Positions 21,473 through 35,014 are shown, counted from the first letter of the stretch. The stretch: DNA of 64,000 nt from Batillaria attramentaria (GCA_018292915.2 JACVVK020000001.1:2258001-2322000); one strand, 5' to 3'. The notes: generated by a model not told the origin, from the letters alone. Numbers and translations are program-made.

Positions 21473-22051
21473 GTGCGTTTGGTGGTTCATTCGCAGGCGA
21501 TTTTCGGCGATAACTTTTTACGGAGCCACTTTCATATTTACCAAGGAGCAAAAGTTGATCCTGGCCTAGTGACCTAATTTACTTCATGACAGTCGGGGTT
21601 CTAAGTTTTTCCGTTTCTTCTCGGCATAAGTAGCATTTTCTGAGAAAACACGAGCTGTAAAAATTTAAAGTATCGCAATCAGCCAAAACAATACCCCCGG
21701 AAAGCCTCAAGTAACAATGACGTAAAAGATAATCAGTAGGTGACGTCGACTCTTCACAACAAGAAACAGTGGCGTCACTTCATGACGTCAAAGTATTAGT
21801 ATGCAATTAATACATTCTTTGATAAGGACTTGTAAGGTTTACATAAAAGGACTTGTAAGCTTATAAGGTTTACCCAAAAAGTTTCTCCGTTTCTTCACTT
21901 ACGCCGAGAAGAAACGGAGAAACTGAGAGCCCCATCTGTCATGAAATATATTATTAGGCCAGGATCAACTTTTTCTCTTTGATATGTACACGAAAGTGGT
22001 CCCACAGAGAGTGATCGCCAAAATTGTTGGCGATTGAATTACCAAACGCAC
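21473..22051. repeat. long inverted repeat (foldback), arms about 155 bp
   Basis: The left arm (21473-21631) and the reverse complement of the right arm (21897-22051) align through GTGCGTTTGG, GGCGAT, CACTTTC, AAAGTTGATCCTGGCCTA, TTTCATGACAG and CCGTTTCTTCTCGGC. The spacer is about 265 bp. A nested perfect hairpin overlaps the right arm start: a 16-nt arm at 21881-21896 pairs with 21908-21923. No coding frame. It is either a foldback-type transposon or an inverted duplication of a repeat. Confidence 0.8.
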
Positions 22052-22379
22052 TACAGGAGAAAAGTGTTCAACAACATGAACTACATCTATTGGACAGCGG
22101 CATACACATTGACCGACAGGTTTCTTTGTTGCCTTGTGAAATTCAAACTTGAGGGGCATTTGAACCGCAGCGAAATTTGAACTTTTTTTTTTGACTGGCT
22201 GCAAATGTTCGTTCGAGGGGGGGCTTGCACGCAGCGACAGAGTCGCAAAGGCCCTGCGACCTCAAAACTCTGGTTGCGATCGGGGACAGCCGAACTGGTG
22301 GGTTGGAAAATTGTGGTTAACAGCTGGCTTTTTCCTCGTTGTCCCTCTTTGATATGAGGTGGAAAAGAATGTTATCCCC

Positions 22380-22436
22380 CCAAAACAACAACAACAACAA
22401 AAACCACCACCACCACCACCACCAACAACAACAACT
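22380..22436. repeat. (CAA)n/(CCA)n microsatellite
   Basis: ACAACAACAACAA followed by ACCACCACC and again ACAACAACAA, just upstream of the Penelope-like remnant. The stretch 22052-22379 shows nothing further. Confidence 0.9.
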
Positions 22437-22439
22437 TTC

Positions 22440-23390
22440 AACCAAAAAAGGCTGCCCGGGAACGACCTGTTTTCTCCATCTTATTCCATCCTCACAATCT
22501 GCCAGTCAAACGGATCATCATGTTCAACTGGCATATTCTGTCGAGGAGTTGCACAGTTGGCTCAGACCTTCCACACCCCACCTCGTGTTGCTCACAAGAG
22601 AGATAACAACTTACGGGACCTTCTGGTTCGCGCCAGTGTCAAGCCCCACCAACCCCTACCCCATGGCACAACTCCATGCAGAAAACACAAATGCAAGACT
22701 TGCTCCCACATCTCAACGGTCACTTCTGTCAAGGGTCCTAAAGGAAACATGACCATCAAACGCCACTTCACATGCGACAGCATCAACCTCATCTACGTCA
22801 TCATCTGTACCGCATGTCACACACTGTATGTTGGGGAAACTGGATTAGCCTGGCAACATGCTTTGCAGAACATATCGCTGACACCATGCACAACAGAATG
22901 TTGCCGTGCATTTCAACTCTGCAGGCCATTCCATCTCAAATATGACAGTCACGGGCCTGTGGCTTATGCACGGCGACGCCACAAACAGACGAGATACGGA
23001 GTCACACATTATTCAGCGCCTGGGGAGCCAGACCCCGGGTGGTATAAACGAAAAACCACAGTCTAACCCTCATGAACATTTTTCACACACAGTCCATGGT
23101 CTTCTGTCACCAAAGGATGGGTGTTGTGATGTTTTTACTATTGCTTTCTGGTCCTTTTCTCCACCGCCGTTTTAGTATTTTTTAAAATTTATTTATTTAG
23201 CCCCCCCCCCCCCCCCCTTCCCGCGCCGTGTATGTCAGTATGTCAGCAGAGTTATCTTTTGTCTGTTGAAGTTATGTCCCATTTGTTTGTGTCCTGAGGA
23301 AGGCGAAAGCCGAAACGTTGACCCGTGCCGTCCCATGTGAAAGTTAAGTGGTTTCTGTTCCTTTTATGTCGCTTTTATTTGTTTCAACCA
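22440..23390 (+). pseudogene. decayed Penelope-like retroelement, 3' part with GIY-YIG endonuclease domain
   Basis: Plus-strand frames carry the tail of a Penelope-like element protein. First comes an NLRDLLVRA motif, then a Cys-rich knuckle (CRKHKCKTC near 22680-22705), then the GIY-YIG core (IYVI...LYVGETG, about 22790-22850). The frame is lost soon after. The rest of the domain (HFNSAGHSISNM... ESHIIQRLGS, with the Glu expected late in the fold) continues in the next frame at about 22903-23030. At least one frameshift and other changes show it is dead. No reverse transcriptase core is visible upstream, so the copy is 5'-truncated. The 3' sequence at 23293-23317 (CTGAGGA...GAAAC) resembles the conserved terminal region of such elements. 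Confidence 0.75.
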
Positions 23391-23394
23391 AAAA

Positions 23395-23625
23395 ACAAAA
23401 CAAAACAAAAAACCAAACAACAACAAAAAAGCCAAAAAACCCAACAAAACAAAACAAAACAAAACAACAACAACAACAACATCCCCCCTCGCCCCCCCCC
23501 CAAAAAAAAACAAACAAAACAAACAAAAACAAAAAACAAAAAAAACCAACCAACCAAACAAACAAAAACAAAACAACAACAACAACAACAACAACAACCA
23601 AAAACAACCAATCAAAAACAACTTG
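23395..23625. repeat. A-rich (CAAAA)n/(CAA)n imperfect microsatellite
   Basis: An almost purely A and C plus strand with a short C-run. It directly follows the Penelope-like remnant and may derive from its A-rich end. Lys/Gln/Asn reading frames here are artefacts. Confidence 0.85.
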
Positions 23626-24461
23626 TGTTGGTGTGCCCCTTTTACTCAACCTTCTCTAGATGTTCTCGAATATCCTTGAATCCTATCACCAGAATCAGCA
23701 AGCCCGTTCCCCTCGTTGTTCGCTAAACCCACCTGACATTTTGGAGCCCACGTGCTTCTTCTTTCGTTTAAAGAAGAAGGTCTTTGCGAGCATGTAACGT
23801 CAGACTTTGGCCAGGGACCAGTAGTGGCTTTCAAAATGATCATGCCTTTGGATGCACAGCGAGATGAGGGACAAAAAAACTTAACTATAACTCATCCAAA
23901 AAGGATGAAGATTGGAGATTTTACAACAGTGAATACGAGAAGAAGGGGATGGGGGTGGGGGGAGGAGGAGATAGCAGGGAGATTGGGGACTTGCAACAAA
24001 TACAACAAAAACAAAGCGCCTGTAACTGCGGGCTAACCTAATGGGGAAAGTGCTCGTCCTCATAATCAAACGCTGATATAAAATCGCATCACATATTATA
24101 TTTAACAGATAAAATGGAAAATGTGTGCAGCGGATCTAATGGCACTCAAGTAATTTCCCATGTGTTTTAAACGCACTTGCAGAAAGTTGTTAAACTCAAA
24201 CACCTTCTCTGCGGCTTTTGCATCATTTACGTCAGCGGGGTCACTGTTCATTGACAAACGTCCAGGCTGAACCCACACCTCATTACATTCTCCTGACAAG
24301 TAATTCAGCTGGGGATGTGATACATGTATCGCTGCCGTGGAGGATGAACTAGGGCACAAACTAAAAACAAGAACAACAAAACCCCAAAATAAATGACCTG
24401 AATAGCCACCAGATTTCCAGCCAAGGAAACCTACTACTCGCATGGTCAATCACTCACTCAC

Positions 24462-24494
<33 letters not shown>

Positions 24495-27400
24495 CAGTAC
24501 GTCAATTTATTACAAACAAGCAAAGTACTTCTGTAAAATTCACATGCACCACTGGAACCCCCTCCACCACCACCACCACCACCATCCCCACACCCATAAG
24601 AAGCCCAATAAAAGCACGAAAGCACTAGTTCACTTCTAAAGAATTTCCGCACGGCCCAGAAATCAACGACCAGGCACGGACGCCAGCTAACGATAGTTCA
24701 CGTAACCGCACCAAAAACCATTCCGTAGAAATTACTTTTTGGGCTATCAATTTAATTATCACGTGTAAGCAAAGGCAAAACAGATATCGCTACGCACGAG
24801 GCCATTTCCGCGAGTGAGTCGGCGAACGAAAACTGAGCCCTACTTGAACGCGGGTTCGAAATGTTGAACAGTTTGCATACGCCCAACAGATAGCCATCCT
24901 TAATGCTGTATAAGGTCGCTAGCCGATGCTATAGGAATCCATAATTTCAACGCTGAAGGCAAAGTAAACACCATTTTCTGACGGGTTTCCCAAATGGGAA
25001 TTCTCCGATCACGTTATAAAGCGCAGAATGATTGCTATTAACGTTGCTCTGTTCGCAATCCGTCACACTTTTGTCCGACTTAAGTGCAGAGCCCGCGGTA
25101 ATTAAGCTGCTTGCGGTGTGCCTAGGAATGAATCACGCCCTGCATCTCGAAATGTTCTAGAACTCTGTTTCAGGTTTCAATAACTGAGATATGTTTGCGT
25201 TTCCATGTTCCCATTTTAAAATCAGCATTCAAAGTTGCCAGTGCAGTGGCTCAATGTGATCAAAGTGATGATGTCTAAACAATCAACGTTCATCGAGCAA
25301 AGGCACAAAGGGGTTGTATTTTCCCGAAGTACACACTATCCCAGCCGAAGCGCTGTGCGCACAATACCTTTAAAAAATCACTTGTCACGAACTAGATTGT
25401 TAAAGATAATTAGACACTGGCTTTGTTGATCAAAGCTTTTCGTTCTGCAGATGTGGGCTCCTACTGCACACAGAATCAATGAAAAAGTGTCTTTAACAAC
25501 CCTTGGGAAAAAGAAATCTTTTCAAGTCTGACCAGGAGTAAGGCAGTTGACAAGAGGAATAGAACCTTTTTACCTACATGCACATCGTGTTCCCTACCTC
25601 CTGTTGACAGCGTATTAGTAGCGTAAGCCATGACTTAGCCGATGGGATGAATGCACGTGTACCTGTGCATGCAAGATGCCCGTCCATAGTCATGACGTCA
25701 AGTCCAACCATACGGGGCAGCTCCAACCCTTCTAGCTTCATCGACATACACACACATTTATTCGAATACGTTTCATACGGAATTATGTCACTTCCAAAAT
25801 AAAACTGAATCTGATTCTGATTCACACACTGACATAAAATAGGTTGCTGTGAAATTACTAGAAGTACACTAAAACATCAAGGAACCCTTTGAACTCCAGT
25901 AATCCAGCAAAACACTTTTGTTGTCCCCAGTCAACCAAGTCAAACCGCTGGCTCCCCGGCTAAGCAAATGTTTGAAATGCAACCTTGCGCAGGCATGGGA
26001 CAATTTCCATTCCGTCACCCAAATAAACGTTGAAGGTTTTTACCACTGTGTGCTGTTCAGCAGCTTTTTTTTAAGCTGTTGAAACAACACGTTTTTACTT
26101 CAGTTGGCTTGGGAAGAATGTCAACCCATTCAGCGCAGCCTGAGCCCATCATGTCCCCGCTGCATTTATTCGGTGACCCTGCACCCCCTGGTGTCCATAC
26201 AGATTCCCTGGTGACTGCGGCGGGGCTTCATACTGTCTAATTCCTCCACCTTATTGCGGCCAAGGGCGATTTACCTTGGCTTCTATGGATACAGACGGGG
26301 GACAGAAAACCCTTAATAACCACAGGAGGCCTCCCCTCTTCAAATGTTGTCCAGACATGCTCAAACATTGCTAGCCCTTCCCGCCCACCGAAAAGCGCAA
26401 GGGGACCACCACCCACTTGCACAGCTCTCTCCGTCTGTCTGTCTGTCTCTCTCTCTCAAAATGAAAATGCATGGCAGCAAAACACGAGCGAGAGAGAGAG
26501 AAAGAGAGAAAAAAATTATGGAAATTGTCCACCTTCAACGTTCTGCTTGACAGTTGTGGTCTGTAAAGGTCAAGATGAAACGCAATTGCACGTGCAACTG
26601 AAGACGTGGACTTCCGCTGAGTTTTGAGACGTTGACGGATTGTCGTGGTCCGCAGCAATGATCGCCAGTAACACAATTCTGGCGTAAAACGAAGACGTGT
26701 GCCAGATTCAGAATTCGAGATTCCGGCCTGAAAAGGTCAAACCATTCCCGCAACCGTTTGCCGTGCAGCCGTGTGCCAGACCTGGTCATCCGGCACAACT
26801 CTTGTCGAGAGTTCAGGTCACAGTCTACAAAGATCAAGGAATAATGTAGTTAAACGTGAAATAATCTGTGCTAGGCTCACGTAGGTCTCAATAAAAGAGG
26901 ACCGGCCCCGCCAGTGCAGTCAACAAGTACTATTTGCGGAGCTGACCAAATGAATGCGGACTCTTCAATTACTGGAGATAAAGACTTTGTCTACTTGCAA
27001 ATTGAAACGAGATTACATCTGGCTCTGTGACGACTGAGGAAGTCAGGATGGCAGCCGGCACGGGATGGGCAGATACCTTCGTCACGCTGTTCCTAAAATA
27101 ACTCCAACAAATCCCTCATTTGCAAAAGACCGATTATAAAATGTCCAACCTCAATTTGGCTGTGTGCCACGGCCGCACATTCCCTGGACTGTTAAAACTC
27201 TGTTTTGCCCTAAGCGTAATTATAATGACATGTTCTTGCATGCCATTACATGTACGTGTGCAACATGTTAAGAAGGTAAAGTGGTGGTGGTAAATGCGCC
27301 AAGTGCGTGAATCTGGATACACTGGCCATGTAACAGGCTACTGAAAGCAAGTGGGTAAGCTTTCTCAAGCGCGAGTAAATCAGAACTGACACTTTGTAAT

Positions 27401-27860
27401 AAACTGCCTTGCTGTACAATGAACATTACTGTTGTAAGGGAGAAGGTTTAAGGCAGCAACAAAAAGAATCACTCTTTCCAAAACAAAAAGAAAAAAAAGT
27501 ACAACTTTATTTCAGGCGACGAGAATGAAAAGCCGGTCCTCCTACAGTCGGTCCATCCGCATGGCTTCAGCTTTCAGCGCTTCCTATCGTCCATCTCGGA
27601 TCCTTATCAAGTCAAGAGACTATGACAGCAGAGACAGTCAGGGCAGGGCAGTGACGTACAGAAATCTCCTCCCAAGACCTGCAATTGTCTCGTCGGTGGC
27701 ACGCTTCACCGCTCTGTACCCACGCCGAAGCGTCAGATTGATGCCTGGCCTTTTCTATATGCCCAAGGTTGTCCGTTAAAGGTTGTCGATCCGCGATGCA
27801 CTCAAAAACAGCGCACTAACAACCACGTACAAGAAAAGCGGGTCTAATGAAATGGCGGAG
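23626..27860. other. gene-poor stretch, no supported gene
   Basis: Scanned on both strands. The contents are only simple repeats: (TCAA)n at 24461-24492, (CCA)n at 24568-24584 and (GA)n near 26489. Frames above 60 codons lack any recognisable domain. Part of it may be intron of INPP5F, whose 3' exons must lie to the left of 37612. Confidence 0.5.
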
Positions 27861-27875
27861 ACACAGAGATGTAAC

Positions 27876-27906
27876 ACGCACGCACGTACGCACGCACGCA
27901 TGCACG

Positions 27907-27965
<59 letters not shown>
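27876..27965. repeat. (GCAC)n-(CA)n compound microsatellite
   Basis: ACGC/GCAC tetranucleotides followed by about 28 CA units. Confidence 0.95.
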
Positions 27966-27967
<2 letters not shown>

Positions 27968-28854
27968 CAATCAGAGCAATCGTTTGCAAACGTTTGCACG
28001 CCTCAAAGGTGTGAAGAGAGGGAGGGGGTATCACCGTAAAGCTGTTGCATAATATATATGATAAAATCGCCTAAGTCGTCGACTTAAAGACAGTTGCTTA
28101 TGGCGTATCTCATTTGTCTTTTTTTTTCGCAATTCGAAAAGGAAAAAAGACAAGAGAAAGAAATCAAAAACACTCGAACAGAGATTAATGCCCCCAACAC
28201 GATATCGCAGTAATAGGACGTTAACATTTCCGTGCCCGTGCATACCGAGGTACACCATGCATCAAAAGACTACGACCATCATTCAAGCAGAGACTCCGAT
28301 TCTATACACACAGGCACAGACCAGCTTCTCACGACCATCTACGTGTGCGCGGAATCGGCAATGATAAACGAGGATGGACGCCGATCCTTTGAAGGCGAAA
28401 CCTAACCACAGCAGAAGGTTCACTGGACCATGGTCAGGACGCCAGATCTGGATCCGATACCGTAATTACTCAGAGGAAACCGCCGCTGCTGCAGAAATCA
28501 TATTTCAAGGCATCCAATCGCGGACGGTCGGAAACAAGCAGGATTTACAACCATCGGTTCTTCTGGGGCGGGCCACTGTATAGGGATCGAGAATCACACA
28601 CGGCAGTTAGATGTTGGCGGATAGCGTCTGTTTGACCTAGTTCCTGAGACTGTTCCGCCGCGCTCAACGATAACGGGCACCATGACGTACTTGAGGTCAT
28701 GGTCTGATGAGGAGACCTGGACCAAAGGTGGGCGCGAAGCTCAGCGGTTCATTGTGTCGTGACCTAGATTCAGTTCCCGGGTTAGCAGGAAGTTGGCCTA
28801 TGATGTACTTCGTCACCAAATCGGGTCAAAATCAGTTCACATGCAGACTTGTTT

Positions 28855-28965
28855 ATGGCGTCTGTCTCGCCTTCGTGTACACAAGCACGCGTGAATATCA
28901 CGGGCATGAGCAGGCTCGAGATCCCACTCCACTGGCAAGAGCGGTGAAATGGAAAGTATGATGCA
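28855..28965. repeat. possible interspersed repeat fragment
   Basis: CGCCTTCGTGTACACA followed by GAATATCA, a GGGC/GCCC variant and GTGAAATGGAAA recurs in the same order at 35521-35605. The two copies are diverged. The rest of 27966-29590 has no supported gene. Confidence 0.4.
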
Positions 28966-29599
28966 TGCAGGCTAGCAGGGAAAAAAATCAAACAAACATC
29001 AAAATTCTCGCTGAGGTAGCAGTTCGCATTTACTTTACTACTTTACAACAACCAACTTCAACCACCAACCTAGTCATTCTGAGGAAAATCTCCACGGAAG
29101 TAGACCGTTACTGTGGTAGTGGTAGATGTACTGAGTAACAGTACCAATACATACCCATACCAATACGTTCAGGTCGTCTAATTGTGAGTCTTCTGCCACA
29201 CCAGCGTATCGCGTTAAGTGGTCAATGTGCAGGGGCAGGAGGCAGATTTGTCACACAGACAGCTTCGTGCTCTGATACGTATCAGAGTCGGTCCAGTGCC
29301 CACACGTGCAGAACTGGTCGAAGCTGTAGTCTGGAAGGTGATGAAGTGACTTACCATGATACTCAAATCTGAACATTAGAATATGATCCATAAGATCGCT
29401 TCAGTCAAATCTTCCATGAAAATTGAAATTGGTCTGGCCTTACAGACACGCCACTTATGGTGTACCACTGAATACATCATGTAACCTTTAATTCCAACGC
29501 AGCACATTCAAGACTACTTTGGTAAGTCCGTATACAGCTACACTATCCGACTAAAAGTAGATCAATTTTCTATGAAACTCGTTCCTTTTGTCTGCTCGC

Positions 29600-29750
<151 letters not shown>

Positions 29751-29980
29751 CACTGACACACCTTCTGTGTGAAAATTTGACAGAGGCAACCTACCGCCCG
29801 ATGAGAGTCATTTTTCGGCTTTATTGAAAATCTTCCTGAAGACCAGTGCTCAGAGATACAAGTCAACAGAATTAATAGGTTGTTATTGTGACCAAACCGC
29901 CTCTGTCGCTCAGAAGGAGTGGTACTGTACACTGACTACACAAAACTGTGTCATCTAACTGAACTCATAGGATTTTGGTG

Positions 29981-30175
29981 GTAGTGGTGGTGGTGGTGGT
30001 GGTGTCTTAGACTTCGTTGTTGGGTTTTTTTGTTTGTTTGTGTTATATGTTTTCTTTTTGTTTGTTTGTTGTTGTTGTTGTGTTTTTTTTTTTTGGTTTA
30101 TTTGCTTGGTTGTTGTTGTTGATTTTCTTTGTTTTTTTGTTTTGTTTTTTTTTTTTGAGGGGGGGGGGGGGGGGG
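29981..30175. repeat. (GGT)n and (TTTG)n/(TTG)n T-rich microsatellite with G-run
   Basis: Low-complexity G and T plus strand, ending in a run of about 16 G at 30160-30175. Confidence 0.9.
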
Positions 30176-31798
30176 CTTTGACAAGCATGTCGTAGGTACA
30201 CTGCTCAGAATTGTGTCAACTGCACTTTAATTCTAACTTGTTCTTTTTTTTTTTTAAAGCAGTGAGGGAGACGACGGGAGGTGCCCTCTGACGAGGCAGC
30301 CTGCAGGTGACCTAGCCTTTGCAGCCACGGTTGCCGTCCGCCCCACAGTTCGAGGTGGTCCAATAACCGACCGAGCCAACTCAAACACTTGTAATCACAA
30401 TCTGATTACGGAAGCCAGCGCGTGGCGTGCGCCATCAAAACCTCCCAACGCCAATAACTCGCTCACCCAAAAATAGACGGGCAAAAAGCAGAGGAAATCA
30501 ACCCGCTGGTGTCTCTTTTCATCTGGCCAGCAACAGCTGCACATGCAATGATGCATCCGGAAAAAAAAAAAACCTCCTGAGGACGCGATTCTAACACATG
30601 CATTAGCGTCGCAAACGAGGCCTTTTGTGTGGCGTGATAGGTCCAGTTTGTGAGGTTCGATTCGTCCACTACGACCCATTTTTTCTTGCACCCTGCTAAA
30701 AACCGGCTGATGGACCACAGAGAACCAGAATTTCAACCAATAAAGGAAACAAAACAGAACAAAAATCAGGGAGTTCGTTTGAAATATCGAGAGAGAGAGA
30801 GAGAGAGAGGTGGGGAGGAGGGAGGGAGGAAATGGGAGTGCTGAGTGTATCTTATTCCTAGGCTGTGACACTTTGAATCATTACAGACCCCTGATTGTTT
30901 TCACGGCATTGTTGTTGTTGTTGTTTTGGTGTTTTCCTTTTAAATTTGTGTCAAGAGAACTCGTTCTATCCTTTTTAAATTAACAGGTCAATCTCAAGGC
31001 ACTGTTTAATATGCATTTACTGCTCTTGGTTCATTTTCATGTCTGCAATTTTTCGACTCTTTTTTGATATCCTCAGTGGGTCAACAATAAATGATGACAT
31101 AACACCCCCTCCCCCCCCCCCCCCATACACACACGCGCGCGCGCGCGACAACAACAAAAACAAACTCCCACACACAAACAAAACACCAAAACAAACAAAC
31201 GAACGAACACAATCAATAACCAACTACAACAAAAACCAACCAACCGAACAACACCCAACAAACAAAAAACCCAACAACAACAAGAACAGCACTGAAACTT
31301 GAACACGTTAAATTTCGTTAAAAATAAAAAAAAAAAAAAAATGTTCTAAATTTGTGCAGTGTGACAACACATCCAGTCCGGAAAAAAATCTCTTAAAGAA
31401 AAAAAGAAAGGAGAAAATCTGATTTAACATCAGAAACTGGAAACGTTGTGGATGATCAACACTGTTGTTAACGTCTCATTTCCCGTGAAATCAGCCGTAG
31501 CGCAGCAGACGAACAGCGAATAGCGACGCTGCCCACTCGAACGCAAGCACTAACGAGATGGGATCTGGTGGTTTCAATGTCGGAGTAACACCTATTTGAG
31601 CGTGACAAAACCCGGTCATTGATCTAAACGATAGCCGGGGAAAAAGAAATTTTCTTTCTTTTTTTCTTCTTCTTTTCTCTCCGAAAACGTGGAATGGCAA
31701 AAGTTTTAAACCGCTCACTGAAGTGATTGAAGCAATTGAAGGCAACAGGCACACGTTAACCTGTGCACGCACCAGAACATCTTAAGGAACTTAACACA

Positions 31799-31847
<49 letters not shown>

Positions 31848-34800
31848 AACAAGTCTCGGACTAAACTAAATAAACTGGAACCAGTCAAAAAAAAAAAAAA
31901 AAATCCTCCAGACTGTACAAATCAACTTATTGTTCGCTGTCAACAGTCAGAAGCGACAGGCTTTTCTCCGTGTGTCCGGCAGCAGTCTGCCTGGAGGTTT
32001 CAATGCGAATTATCCTCGTCTCGTCGGCTTTGTGGTCGACTTAGCAAAGCAAGTGATTTCCGGCCGTTGCCGATCGGCCGTTCCCGGTTTAAAACTTTAT
32101 AATGCTCGTACTGAGTTCTGAGAGGGGGAAAAAAAATTGCCGCTTACAAAGCTCTGCGGCTGTTTCCCGAAGGAGTACATGTTCCTTTTGGCCATTACGA
32201 CTGTTTTCGTGACTTTGCGGCTTCTAATAGTAGAGAAATGATTATGACGTTCTTTGGCCTAACGCTTCCATACCAGGCTGTACTACACGTCGATACGACC
32301 AAGTCGCTAAAAATAACCACCAATCAGCGCTGTGTAGATGGTGTTCAGTCCCGAACCAAATGACGTCTGCTCAGTACGCGGTACGCATCTACGTGCGTAC
32401 GACGCGTAGGTGAACCCGAGTCACCACAATGGTTTCAGACGATACTGTGACCCGAGTGACTGATTCTGATGCACAGATTATCCGCCGTGGGACTTTAATA
32501 GTGAGTAAAGATGCGGATATGCAGCAATTTTTCCTGGACCACATATTTCCCCATCCTAACTGATGCAAGACATAAATGCGGCGAGTAAAGCGGTGTTCAC
32601 GCAACAAACCCTACATGTGATGGCCTCTAAAATTGAAGTGACTTGCCGGTTTCGTTCAAGCTGTGTGACAGCGTGTGGGGTCTTTGAACCACAGCAAAGT
32701 CTGACTTACTCTCTGACTGGCCAGAAATCTTCGTTCTGAATAGGTCTGTTCTCTCTCTTTACTACTACAGGCTGCGTGCTTCTCCTACGTCACAGCTGCA
32801 GTGACGTGAGCGACTCCGCAGAGGCAACACGGGGCCGACCGAGAGAGATCGCCCAGGCCATGAGGTCTATTGTACAGAAGAAACGGTAAAACGTCGTAGT
32901 CTTCAACCGTATTCTTCCTATTCACCGAAGTCAGACAAACACAGTAGGAGACTATCCTTTTCATCCATCGTCTGTGTTTTCTTCTGTCGACCGCCCTTCC
33001 TATCTTAATTTTGTTTTTCAGCGTCGATGGGGCACTCAGCACTAGACGGTAGACGAGAAACTGCGTCTTACTCAAACTGAAAGTTAAACTTAAAGGAACA
33101 TTTTCCGAAGGTAGATCCTCGGGGAAGGGAGGTAACTTTGCCGTATGAGTACTGTGAACAAACAAACAAACAAACAAACATTACAAACAAACAAACAAAA
33201 AATTCAGCCACGTATTCAATCGCTTGCTAAATCACACGCACAAACTCACAAAGACATCCACGGCTTCTCTGCACGAAAACAGCAAAACCAGCGTTAGAAT
33301 AAACCCCAAAATGCTTCCGGCACAATCTTAAAAACCGTCGCCATATTGCTAAAGCATTTTTCGTGTCCGCGGAATCTTTTGGGTTGTTAAACAGCAACAG
33401 CGCTTTTGAAGACGATTTATCGGGCACAAGGATTCAGCGTCGGTTGTGGCCGTTTCAATCGCTCTAATTCACAAACTACAAGTGGCCACAAAAACACTTC
33501 AAAGCACACGACCTGAAGGCACGGGCTTGTAAAAGCTGCAGTGTGACGCCGTTATTCACGTTTGCTGCGTTCAATGATCGAAGCGGATGCGACGGTCAGA
33601 CTGCTTCATTCTTTGAGAAAGAACGTTGACAAAGTCGCAACTAAGGGACATTTTTTTTCTTTTGCTTGCTTACACGTCTTAACAGAGAAAAGTCAACTGA
33701 CTTTTCCAGTGTGTTTGTTTGCTTTTCCTTAACAAGAAGAGCATGTCCCCCCCCCCCCCCCCCTCACAAAATTTTAAAAGAACCACCAGAACAACAACAA
33801 CAACAAAAAACCTGAAAAAAACCCTGAAGTTTCACGTAATCACGCGAAACCTGAGGATACTGACAGTAAAACATAGTGTCTCTGCACGGAGCTGTAGTCG
33901 TTCTCAGTATAGAATAAGATACGCCACCGTCATTCAGCCGTCAAAGTGTTCCGCTGAACTGAAAGGAAGCAGCAGCGAGAACACGTGGATGGCTGTACTC
34001 ATTCCACGTTTGTACACTTTGGGTACTGGTCGCGATGCTTTGGGCAATTTGTGCCCCTTTCTTCTTTTTTTTTTAAAGGGGCAGGAGTTATCTTACCCAA
34101 GCTCACAGATCGACCTGGGGCAAAACGACCATGAAAACGTGCAAAATTACAGCCCTCTGTAAGCCTTCGTTGCCGTGGTATATGAGCCAGAATGCACGTC
34201 TCAAAATCGCGGTCGTGCCACGGGGTCATTCCGAACGTTCTGAAGAAACACATCCCTGTCACGTGACACCCACTTAATCTCCATCTAAAGAAAAACAAAG
34301 GTGGAAGCGTCGCTATCAATTGGGGATTTCACTGATGCGATAATTAGCGCCTGTTCCACGTTTTCCACACAGTTGCTCCTCCTAAGAAATGCCGCTTTAA
34401 AGAACGAAAACAACCAGTCGAAACGTCATCTCCCCTCTTCCTTCTCGTGAACCACAGCCAGAGAATTTGCTGGTTTTCGGTTTTTTCCTTGCCTTCCTCT
34501 AAAACAAATAAAGGCGGCAGAGATAACGGGTTCAATTTTCGCTCACCAGAAATGCTAGGAACGATGGCAACAGACATTTTGCGCGTTTGCGGTTGCAAAA
34601 CGCTTGAGACGCCGTGCGATCTTAAAGCGTTCTCAAAGGCCGCTCAATGGTCGCTTGTGAAAGTCGCAAGGCACACCGTTAGCCTGACAGCTGGTCGGCT
34701 GTCAATGTCGAGAGGTCGTCGTGAATAATTGTGACGACAACGACAAAGGTCAAATCGACCCCCCCCCCCCCCAAGTCTTCAAATGATGATGAGTCTTTCT

Positions 34801-34940
34801 TCTGCAATATAGCTGTGACATGTACGAGTGTGATGAAAAAAAAAAAAAAATCTTTTGGACAGTTGAGAAGCGTGTAATAAAAACACAACCTTGTCCTTTT
34901 TTTTTTTCCTCCTTCAATGGGCAAACCAGCCGTTTCTGAA
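30176..34940. other. gene-poor stretch, no supported gene
   Basis: Contains a GA repeat at 30790-30808, a (CG)n core at 31134-31147, an A-rich imperfect repeat at 31150-31290, (GA)n at 31801-31843, (CAAA)n at 33158-33198 and C-runs at 33747 and 34760. Frames in this interval show no known domain. Confidence 0.5.
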
Positions 34941-34949
34941 ACCTACCCC

Positions 34950-35014
<65 letters not shown>
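34950..35014. repeat. (CA)n microsatellite
   Basis: About 31 CA units preceded by a short C-run. Confidence 0.95.

Noticed and set aside
23325..23726. 133-codon Lys/Gln/Asn-rich frame
   Set aside because: A by-product of the CAAAA/CAA microsatellite after the Penelope-like relic.
28374..28583. 69-codon plus-strand frame as a gene
   Set aside because: No domain recognised; lies in gene-poor repeat-rich DNA.
31921..32121. 63-codon plus-strand frame as a gene
   Set aside because: No recognisable domain, no splice or poly(A) context, and length within chance expectation.
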